Shown here in pieces: positions 16,838 through 24,551 of a stretch of 64,000 bases of DNA (its first letter is position 1; each line of letters opens with the position of its first letter). Below the pieces are notes generated by a model. It was not told the origin of the DNA and searched no databases. It saw only the letters and a program-made list of their open reading frames with translations. A program made the translations under genes and the position numbers. This stretch comes from Anatilimnocola floriformis. GTDB lineage: Bacteria > Planctomycetota > Planctomycetia > Pirellulales > Pirellulaceae. Location of the stretch: the NCBI RefSeq assembly GCF_024256385.1, contig NZ_JAMLFW010000003.1:1-64000 (forward strand), written 5' to 3'.

Positions 16838-18130
16838 ATGACTGACCATGGTCAATACTTGCAGGCATTGAACGAGGCGGTTGTTTCCGCGTTTCCCGAC
16901 ACTGATGGTCTCAAGGAGCTTATTCGGTTCCAGTTTGACCTTAGAATCCAGGACGAGGTTTCTCTTTCGACTCCGAATAAGACCATTGTTTTCGACACAA
17001 TTGAGTTGTTTGAAGCCAAGGGAGAGCTAGAGCAATTGATCAGCGCTATTGCGCAGGTCCGATCAAATAATGCGTTGTTTCGCGCGTTTTGCAGCCAATA
17101 TCATCCAGAATTCATCAATCGCGTGGCCGATTCTCAGGCGGCATCGGACGTCGCCGACGGTCTGCAAACCATCAAGCGGGCCCGACAATCTCAACCCGAA
17201 GTTAATGCAGTCTTAAAGGACATCAGCGACGAAATCGAGATCATCTGCAATGGCATACTGGCATTGAAGCTGCTTAAACAGCTACATGAAGTATTGCATA
17301 TCATTGATTTCAAGTTTTTCAAACTGCTAGTATCTGCGGCAAAGAACTATCGTGCTCGCCCCACGGGTACCGAGGAGGCATTCGAACTACGTGTTTATAC
17401 CAGCGACTTTGAGGACAAGGTCGTCGAGGCTCGTAAGCTGACAGAGAAGCTAGTTCCAGCAGATCGAGTGCTGGAAGGATGGGTCGAAAAATTGGCCTTG
17501 GCGGCGGAAATGCTGCGGGCAGCCCTGCTGCCGGGTTCGGCCAACCCGCTGACACCGATTCAAACATTGATTCGGCCAACGCTGGGCCAAGCTCCATCGG
17601 TGGTTTATGCCAGGCTGGCTGAGGACGCGCGGCAAATTCCTCTTGATCATTTGCTGACGGGCATCCGGCAAATGAAGCCTCTTTTTCAAGACGAGAACAA
17701 CCGGCTCCTCAAGTCTTGCGAGCTTGGGCTCGCTGCCTTGCAACAGCGGCTACGAGATGTGATTAGCGAACATTATTTCTGGCAGAAGATCGACATCAAT
17801 CTGCGACTGATCGACAACGCAATCGATCGTCCGGCAGCGGAAGCTAGTTGGCTGGAGGATCTCCAGTGCCTATTGCCGTCGATTATTCGCGAGATTGAAA
17901 CCATTTGTACGCTGCGGCATGAGGCGGAATGGCGCGAACCCTTAGAGAAATCTTGGTTAAAGCTGCGCCAAGCTTTGGAGCTGAATCAGCCAGAAAACAT
18001 GCGGTTCGACTATTACGAGTGTCAGCGCCTGGCTCGCGGTCGTTTCTACAATGTCGACGCCGAATTGTTGGAGGTCTGCACTCAACTGGTGACTCTCAAC
18101 GGTCCACTGGCAGAACTCAATAGCCTGTGA
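16838..18130 (+). CDS. EAD1 domain protein with unknown helical C-terminal region
   Basis: The first 85 or so residues match effector-associated domain 1 (EAD1), with LNEAVVSAFPD, LKELIRFQFD and VFDTIELFEAKGELEQLI. EAD1 is a small helical adaptor domain described in NTP-regulated bacterial conflict systems, where it is thought to pair with EAD1 on other proteins. The remaining 340 residues are predicted helical and Leu/Glu-rich with no motif I recognise, and could be a scaffold or an unknown effector. I chose the ATG at 16838; a TTG three codons upstream is possible and neither has a strong Shine-Dalgarno. The stop overlaps the next start by four bases. Confidence 0.8.
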   Translation: MTDHGQYLQALNEAVVSAFPDTDGLKELIRFQFDLRIQDEVSLSTPNKTIVFDTIELFEAKGELEQLISAIAQVRSNNALFRAFCSQYHPEFINRVADSQAASDVADGLQTIKRARQSQPEVNAVLKDISDEIEIICNGILALKLLKQLHEVLHIIDFKFFKLLVSAAKNYRARPTGTEEAFELRVYTSDFEDKVVEARKLTEKLVPADRVLEGWVEKLALAAEMLRAALLPGSANPLTPIQTLIRPTLGQAPSVVYARLAEDARQIPLDHLLTGIRQMKPLFQDENNRLLKSCELGLAALQQRLRDVISEHYFWQKIDINLRLIDNAIDRPAAEASWLEDLQCLLPSIIREIETICTLRHEAEWREPLEKSWLKLRQALELNQPENMRFDYYECQRLARGRFYNVDAELLEVCTQLVTLNGPLAELNSL

Positions 18131-19959
18131 GCGAAATCATGGCCACTTCGAACCCAACTGACTCGCATTCGCACGCCACTGATTTCGTGGGGTTCGAATG
18201 CCTGAAGCAGATGCAGGATGAGCATCGCGATTTGCTGCGACGACGCGGCGAATTGTCTCGCGATTCGCTGCCGCAAATCCACGCGATCGACGAATTCTTG
18301 CGGCGTGGCGTGGAACTGGGCCAATTGCTAGATCGGGCAGAAGATCGCGACACAGCCCAAAGCATGTTGGATTATTGGGCCTCAGTTCGCGATACCCTGA
18401 ACGCGTCGGCCAAAGAACTAGCCGCGAAGTCAGCATCGGTTCAACATGCGATTCTGCAGCCTTTCAAACGGGAACTGATTGAAGAGGCGATGAAAAAGGG
18501 GGACCGTACCCTTTCAAATCTAGGGTCAGAAGATTCCTCGCTGGCATTGCGCATTTTGATGCGGCTCGTGCGGCTTGATGGGCCGACCCGCACCTTTTCC
18601 TCGGCGCCGGCAACTCTGGCATCGGTTCGTTCTTTGAGCGAAGCGAAGGAAGTCGACAAGATCGTCGCCCAACTAAAGCAGACCGGCGTTCTCCGCCAAT
18701 TCGACGACGACCAGAAGCAGCCCAGTTTGCAACTGGCTTCCGACTCGCTGATGCGACAATGGAAGCCCTTGGCGGATGCACTCGCGCAACGGTTGCGATT
18801 TCGCCGGGCTGCCGAGTTCTGGGATTCGCATGACCGCGACCGCGAAGCGCTGTTCGCTGCCGGCCCCTTACTGGAAGAGGCGCTAGCTTATCGGGATCTG
18901 GGCGAACTTGAGAAAGAGTTTGCCGAAGCCAGCCGAGCGCGGCGGGATCGCTCGCGACAAGTTCAGCTCAGCCTGCTCTCGATTGCGGTGGTGGTGCTGG
19001 GTGTTGGTTGCATCGTGCAGTTGTATCAGCGTTCAAAACTCAGCCAGCAAGCGGTGGAACTGCAATCGAAAAACGATCAATTAGCTGCGGCAGGCAAAAA
19101 GTTGGAAGATGAGAAGGCGCTGGTTTCTGCGAAAAGGGACGAATTGGCAAAAACAGTCGAGGAACTAAAGCAGGCCAGTCAACTGGCTGGACTCAACGAA
19201 GCCGAAGCTCAGCGACAAAAGAAAATCAGCGACGAGAGCCTTAAGAGCATCGATCGCCTGATTAAGGATATTTTGGCGACGAAGAGTGCCTCCGCTGATC
19301 CGGAGGTTCGAGAGCTTGGAGACAAGTACAAGGCGGAATATACGGCGCTGATCGCCAAGCTGCCGAAGCCTCAAGCTACTGAAAAGTTGGGTCCAGGCTC
19401 GCGGATTGGCCCGCCGGGAGGAAATGTTCACGGCACGGCAGGAGTCTTTGTAGAGGACAAGCAGGGAAAGCGCTTTCTGTTGATGCCTCAGTATTTGTTC
19501 TCCGGCGCAAGCGGGGACAGTGTTCTTGAATACAACTGGGGACACGCAGAAAACAATCAGGGAACTCCCATTGGCAAAATCATCAAATTCACCACGGCTG
19601 GTCAATACAACATGGCGTTCGCCCAATTGCGAGATGGCGTCTCGGTCTGGGAGCAAGGGCCAGCCAGTCGCGTTACTGGACTAGAAAAAAAAGTCAAAGT
19701 TGGGATGGCCGTGCAAATGATCGGCGCGACTTCAGGACTAAAGACTGGGGTCGTAAACAGCATCGAGAAGAATGGCACTGTGATCACCACTCGGCTTTCG
19801 GAGCCCGGAGATGCAGGCGCGGCGGTGCTGACGATGGATGGCAAATTGATTGGCGTGTTGACAGGTTCAAGTGACAAAGAATCGTTCGTAACGCCCGTCA
19901 ACGAAACAATCGAAAAACTCAATCTTGTACTGCTCAAGCCCAAATCTGAGGAAGGCTAA
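18127..19959 (+). CDS. STAND-remnant membrane protein with pseudo-trypsin domain
   Basis: The N-terminus (LLDRAEDRDTAQSMLDYWAS, about residues 76-95) resembles the region before nSTAND1-type NTPases. The segment at about 180-275 (SLQLASDSLMRQWKPLADAL, then the FRRAAEFWDSH and GPLLEEAL pattern) resembles the helical segment that follows such NTPases. No P-loop or Walker B lies between, so the NTPase core appears absent. A membrane helix (about 279-300) and a coiled coil (305-380) follow. The last 180 residues resemble a trypsin-like fold (GTAGVFVEDKQGKRFLLM, IGATSGLKTGVV, PGDAGAAVLTMDGKLIGVL), but the expected His, Asp and Ser positions read Tyr456, Asn495 and Ala563. It is probably a non-catalytic binding module. 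The start is a GTG overlapping the upstream stop. Confidence 0.75.
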   Translation: MSEIMATSNPTDSHSHATDFVGFECLKQMQDEHRDLLRRRGELSRDSLPQIHAIDEFLRRGVELGQLLDRAEDRDTAQSMLDYWASVRDTLNASAKELAAKSASVQHAILQPFKRELIEEAMKKGDRTLSNLGSEDSSLALRILMRLVRLDGPTRTFSSAPATLASVRSLSEAKEVDKIVAQLKQTGVLRQFDDDQKQPSLQLASDSLMRQWKPLADALAQRLRFRRAAEFWDSHDRDREALFAAGPLLEEALAYRDLGELEKEFAEASRARRDRSRQVQLSLLSIAVVVLGVGCIVQLYQRSKLSQQAVELQSKNDQLAAAGKKLEDEKALVSAKRDELAKTVEELKQASQLAGLNEAEAQRQKKISDESLKSIDRLIKDILATKSASADPEVRELGDKYKAEYTALIAKLPKPQATEKLGPGSRIGPPGGNVHGTAGVFVEDKQGKRFLLMPQYLFSGASGDSVLEYNWGHAENNQGTPIGKIIKFTTAGQYNMAFAQLRDGVSVWEQGPASRVTGLEKKVKVGMAVQMIGATSGLKTGVVNSIEKNGTVITTRLSEPGDAGAAVLTMDGKLIGVLTGSSDKESFVTPVNETIEKLNLVLLKPKSEEG

Positions 19960-19992
19960 CGACCTCGGCTCGTTCTCCCTAAGGAAAACATC

Positions 19993-21876
19993 ATGCGCGT
20001 TTTGGCGAAGGGAAAGACGTTTACAGTTCATGCAATCGCCGGCACGGAAGTAGTTTTGTTGGGAATGGATGCCAAGCCCAATGCGGTCGCTGGGCTGCTC
20101 GGGTTCACCATTCAACGGACTGGCCCTAAGAGCAAGAAAAAATGGCTGCGTGGGGGAAAAACGTTCTCCGACTTGCAGTTGAGTGAAAAGCAGCCGGCCG
20201 ATTCGCGAACGTTTCCCATCCAATCGATGTTGTGGGGTGACTACGAAGTCGATGCGAAGCAAAAGTATCGCTACGCGGTGACCGCGCAGTTTGGCACGCC
20301 CACGGCGATGGAAGCCCGCGAAACCGTAGAAGTTGAAATCGAAACCGAAGACCCCGACAACCCCAAGATTAAGCACGGCATCTACTTCAATCGCGGTGTG
20401 GCCGGCAGTCAGGCCTATGCGCGACGCTTTGGCAAGAATGTCCGTTATTACCTCTCCGAAAAGAACGGCCGCAAAGAATGGAAAGACTATATCAAGCCAG
20501 ATGGTGTGCCGGATCGTGAAGCGTTCATCTGGCTGTCGCGCGGCCTCGAAGAAGGTTTGCTCAAGTTCATCGCCCAGGCCAAGGGCGAGCGTTATCAATT
20601 GCGCGCGTGTGTTTACGAGTTCAATTATCTGCCAGTGATCCAAGCCTTTGCCGATGCCGTCGAGAGTGGCGTCGATGTGCAGATCATTCATCACGCCAAG
20701 TCAACCAAAAAAAAGCAAGTCGGTCGCGGCGGAGTGATCAAGATTGTCGAAGAGCTCGATTCCGAAGCGCGATCGGCCCTCAAGGCGATCAGCGAGATCG
20801 GCATCCGCGATTGGAAAAATACATCCCGTTGGATGAACGTCGTTTCGCGCCGCACCGACACGACCATTGCTCACAACAAGTTCATCGTGTTGCTCAAGGA
20901 CGGCAAGCCGGAGCAAGTGTTGACTGGGTCGACCAACTTTACAGCCGGCGGCATTTTCGGACAGTCGAATGTGCTGCATGTGATTCGCGAGCCAAAGATT
21001 GCCGCGCAATACCTCGCTTACTGGGAATATGTCAAAGCGTACGAAGCGCAAGTGCAGGGCCTGGCTAAACCCGGCGCAAAGAAAGTGGGCAAGGTGCCGC
21101 AATGGATCATCGAGCAACAAGCCGACCTCACCGGCCCGCCCCCTGCTGATTCGATCACCACTATTTTCAGCCCACGTCCCAGCACGGCGATGCTGAGCTG
21201 GTATGCCGAGCAATTGGCCGCGGCCAAACAGTCGGTCCATTTCACCGCGGCGTTTGGCGTCAGTCAGCCGATTGGAGAAAGCCTGATGGGCGATACCGAC
21301 GGCCAGGTATTGCGCTACACGATGCTCGAAAGCCGGCCATCGAAGAAGAGCTCTGACGATCGCAAGGAAGCAGCGCGGGCCAAGAAAAAGCCGGTCCCTA
21401 TCGATTTTTGGGACTTAATCGAGAAACCTTGGAACCGAGTCGCGTACGGAGATGTGCTCAGTCGCAAAGCCGTAGAAGCCCGCGAAAATGAACGTAAATA
21501 CCGCGAAAGCCTGGCGGGAGTGAACGTCAACGTTGATTTTCTGCACACCAAATATCTGCTGATCGATCCGCTCAGCGACGATCCCATCGTCATTTCCGGC
21601 TCGGCAAATTTCAGCGACAACTCGACCACGAAGAACGACGAGAACATGCTCATCGTTCGTGGCGATACGCGTGTCGCCGACATCTTTCTGACCGAGTTTA
21701 TGCGCCTCTTCAATCATTTTCGTCATCGCAACGAAGAGAACCAGTTGCATCAGAAAGCCGGCAGCGAAGACGTCACGACGGAGTCGCTGAGCCCCAATGA
21801 CTCGTGGGTGAAGCCCTACTTCGATCCAAAATCCCAACAGTACTCAGAACGCAAATTGTTTTCCGGCTCACGGTAA
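19993..21876 (+). CDS. Phospholipase D-like protein with two HKD motifs
   Basis: The 627-residue protein has about 120 residues of beta-rich N-terminal sequence and then a PLD fold. HKD motif 1 is at His294-Asn-Lys296 (HNKFIVLL, followed by GSTNFTAGG). Motif 2 is at His518-Thr-Lys520 with Asp525 (HTKYLLID, followed by GSANFSDNS). In motif 1 the canonical Asp position is Leu301, with Asp303 two residues later. PLD enzymes cleave phosphodiesters in lipids or nucleic acids through a phospho-His intermediate; the substrate here is unknown. A good AAGGA site precedes the ATG. It lies 33 bases after the STAND-remnant gene. No signal peptide, so a cytosolic effector is plausible. Confidence 0.88.
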   Translation: MRVLAKGKTFTVHAIAGTEVVLLGMDAKPNAVAGLLGFTIQRTGPKSKKKWLRGGKTFSDLQLSEKQPADSRTFPIQSMLWGDYEVDAKQKYRYAVTAQFGTPTAMEARETVEVEIETEDPDNPKIKHGIYFNRGVAGSQAYARRFGKNVRYYLSEKNGRKEWKDYIKPDGVPDREAFIWLSRGLEEGLLKFIAQAKGERYQLRACVYEFNYLPVIQAFADAVESGVDVQIIHHAKSTKKKQVGRGGVIKIVEELDSEARSALKAISEIGIRDWKNTSRWMNVVSRRTDTTIAHNKFIVLLKDGKPEQVLTGSTNFTAGGIFGQSNVLHVIREPKIAAQYLAYWEYVKAYEAQVQGLAKPGAKKVGKVPQWIIEQQADLTGPPPADSITTIFSPRPSTAMLSWYAEQLAAAKQSVHFTAAFGVSQPIGESLMGDTDGQVLRYTMLESRPSKKSSDDRKEAARAKKKPVPIDFWDLIEKPWNRVAYGDVLSRKAVEARENERKYRESLAGVNVNVDFLHTKYLLIDPLSDDPIVISGSANFSDNSTTKNDENMLIVRGDTRVADIFLTEFMRLFNHFRHRNEENQLHQKAGSEDVTTESLSPNDSWVKPYFDPKSQQYSERKLFSGSR

Positions 21877-21933
21877 CGCTTGCTGAGCGTGGCGAGTGAC
21901 GGTTCGCTCTTAACTTTCTCCGAAGGCCGGCAG

Positions 21934-24540
21934 ATGCACCGAAACATCATCGAATACTGGCAATATCTGGCCAGTCTGCCCACCACGCATCTTGATGTAC
22001 CATCGCCGCGGGTGTGCCGATTGTTGCAGCGACTGTTTGACCGTTGGACCCGCGGGCCGGTTGCGTTGTCGTCGGACGATCTGCCGCACTTGTTTCGGGA
22101 TCTGGTTCCTGCCGAAGCCGCAAAAATCGCCTGCCAGCCAATCGCCATTCGCAAAGCCCTGGCCGTCCGTCTGCTTCTGGAGACTGTCAGCAGCGGCCGC
22201 TTCTGCGATGAGGAAGGAATTTTCGATATCGATGCCGACGAGCGCATCGTCGGTTGCCCGCCACCGTACTCGGTCGGGCAAGGCAAAGAATTGGTTCGCT
22301 ATTTGACCGTAGAAGAAGAACGTGAGCACGGCCTCAACTTTTTAAACGAATGGTCCCCCTTCGGACACATTGTCCCCAATCATCAGCGCGTGCTCGAACG
22401 CGGGTTGCAGGCCATCGTTGACGAATGCCGCGAGCGCCAAAAAAAAATCACCGACGACCTGGCAACAGCTGAGCAAAGCCGCCACTTTTATGAGTCCGTC
22501 GAAATCACGCTGCAAGCGGTGATGGACTATGCCGCTCGGCTCGCGGATCTCGCCGGAAAAGAGGCCGCGCGTTTTTCCGATGATCGTCGGCAGAATTTGT
22601 TGGAGGTAGAGCAGCGATTGCGACACACGCCGGCGCAGCCGCCGCGCACCTTACTCGAAGCCGCGCAATGCCTCCTGCTGATGCACTCTGTATTGCACCT
22701 CACTGGCGAAATCGTGCCGCTGGGTCGAGTCGATCAGTTGTTGGGCCCATTCTTTGAACGAGATTGTGCGGCAGCCGATCTGCAGGGCGTTGCGCGCGCT
22801 GAGCAACAGGCAGCTGGCCAGGAGGTCATCGATCTGCTGTGGATCAAGCTCAACGCTCATGTGTTGCTCACCAATAGCCATGCCGAGGATCGCTTCACGC
22901 CGCACGACGGCGCGCTGCCTGGTTCCAAGATGGCAAGCAATTTCGATCAAGGCGCGCTGCTCAATCAGTGGATGCAGCAGATCACGATCGGCGGAGTAAA
23001 GGCCAACGATGCCGAGCCTGCTGAAGATGCCAGCAACGAAATTACGACATTCTGCCTGGAAGCCGCCCGGCGACTTCCCTTGGTTAGCCCCACTTTGAAT
23101 TTACGGTTGCATCACGACTCGCCTCGGGAACTGATCGAGTCAGCAGCGCGCACGTTGCTTAGTGGCGGCGCTCAGCCCGTGTTGCTCAGTGACGAGCGCC
23201 TGATCCCGCCGCTACATCAAGGAACCGGCGGCAATGTTGCGCTCGCGAGCGCCCGCAATTACGCCTGCGATGGGTGCTTTGAAACGCTGTACGCCGGAGA
23301 AACGGAGTTTTCCTTCGGCATGATTCTGGGCTTGCAGTTGATCGAAAAATCGCTCAACCGTGGTGCGTTGCTGATGGGGGCCGGCGGCGCCCATTTGCGC
23401 GGAATGAAGGCCGCAGCCAGAACGCCAGCCGCAGGACAAATCCAAAACATGGAACAGTTTTGGCAAGTGCTGGCTCTGCACCTGGAGTTCGACGTGCATC
23501 ATTATTTGCACGACGTCATGAAGTATTACGGTGAGAAAGAGCGAGTCTGTCCATCACCGCTGTTGTCGGCCCTCATCAATGGCTGCTTAGAAAGTGGGCG
23601 TGACTTGTCGGCTGGCGGGGCGCGCTATCATTTGCTGTCACCGCTGCTGGTAGGTGCAAGCAACGTCGTCGATTCGTTGTACGCGATCGACGTGTTAGTG
23701 TTTCAGAGAAACCGACTCACCCTCGAAGAGTTGTTGGTCTGTCTGCGCAATAATTGGGGATTTGGTTTCGACCCACAGCGCCCGGATACCTGGCAAGCCA
23801 CTCCCGGCTTGGGTCTGCCCGCGTTGTCGCCGCAACGGATGGCTGAATTGCGGAAAGAGGCCCTGGCGCTCCCTCGGTTTGGCATGGGACTGCCTGACGT
23901 GGACGCCTATGGCAGCCGTTTGATCAGCACGTATCAAGCGGCTATCACTGCCGTCCGCAACCATCCGCTGTACCAATCGAAACTCGCGGAGTTGAAAGCG
24001 CGCTACGACATTGCAGGCCAACCCTTCGAATTATTGATCGCTCCAGGAGTAGGAACGTTTGAGCAATACGTGGGGCTGGGAGCGCCTTGCGGTGCGTCGG
24101 CCGACGGACGGCTTGCTGGTCAGCCAATCAGTTCAGACTTCTCGGCTGCGCCGATTCCCTCCGATCAACCGGCACTTGCTGCGGAGAATGGAAAAGTAGT
24201 CCGGCATGCCCGCGAAGTTCCCATCCGTCACGCGTTGAAAACGTTCGCTGACCCTGCTTTTCAATTTCTTTCGGATGGTGCGCCGGTAGATATGAATGTT
24301 CGCGAGAACTTTCCCCAGGCCGAGTTGGAATGGGTGATTCGCGAATTCGCTAAGGGCAATGCAGGCAACATGCTGACGATCACCGCGGGCGATCCGGAAT
24401 CGTTTGCGAGCGCGCGGCAGCGACCACATCAATACGACTTGCTCCGGGTGCGAATGGGCGGTTGGCACGAGAACTTCATCGTGCTGTTCCCTGCGCATCA
24501 AGATCAACACCAGCGGCGTCCGCTGTATGTGCCGAACTGA
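21934..24540 (+). CDS. Glycyl-radical enzyme (pyruvate formate-lyase family)
   Basis: The 868-residue protein has both radical-enzyme hallmarks. The active-site cysteine lies in YACDGCFE (Cys448). The C-terminal glycyl loop reads LLRVRMGGWHENF, with Gly843 at the position of the stable radical (family form RVxGY). The sequence between, including ITIGGVKANDAEPAEDASNE-type and RRLPLVSPTLNLR segments, fits the PFL/dehydratase barrel. Such enzymes need a radical-SAM activase, which is not encoded nearby. The substrate cannot be told: residues differ from pyruvate formate-lyase and diol dehydratase. The start is uncertain: ATG 21934 is chosen, with TTG 21880 and GTG 21889 also in frame. Confidence 0.85.
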   Translation: MHRNIIEYWQYLASLPTTHLDVPSPRVCRLLQRLFDRWTRGPVALSSDDLPHLFRDLVPAEAAKIACQPIAIRKALAVRLLLETVSSGRFCDEEGIFDIDADERIVGCPPPYSVGQGKELVRYLTVEEEREHGLNFLNEWSPFGHIVPNHQRVLERGLQAIVDECRERQKKITDDLATAEQSRHFYESVEITLQAVMDYAARLADLAGKEAARFSDDRRQNLLEVEQRLRHTPAQPPRTLLEAAQCLLLMHSVLHLTGEIVPLGRVDQLLGPFFERDCAAADLQGVARAEQQAAGQEVIDLLWIKLNAHVLLTNSHAEDRFTPHDGALPGSKMASNFDQGALLNQWMQQITIGGVKANDAEPAEDASNEITTFCLEAARRLPLVSPTLNLRLHHDSPRELIESAARTLLSGGAQPVLLSDERLIPPLHQGTGGNVALASARNYACDGCFETLYAGETEFSFGMILGLQLIEKSLNRGALLMGAGGAHLRGMKAAARTPAAGQIQNMEQFWQVLALHLEFDVHHYLHDVMKYYGEKERVCPSPLLSALINGCLESGRDLSAGGARYHLLSPLLVGASNVVDSLYAIDVLVFQRNRLTLEELLVCLRNNWGFGFDPQRPDTWQATPGLGLPALSPQRMAELRKEALALPRFGMGLPDVDAYGSRLISTYQAAITAVRNHPLYQSKLAELKARYDIAGQPFELLIAPGVGTFEQYVGLGAPCGASADGRLAGQPISSDFSAAPIPSDQPALAAENGKVVRHAREVPIRHALKTFADPAFQFLSDGAPVDMNVRENFPQAELEWVIREFAKGNAGNMLTITAGDPESFASARQRPHQYDLLRVRMGGWHENFIVLFPAHQDQHQRRPLYVPN

Positions 24541-24551
24541 GGACCAGAACA

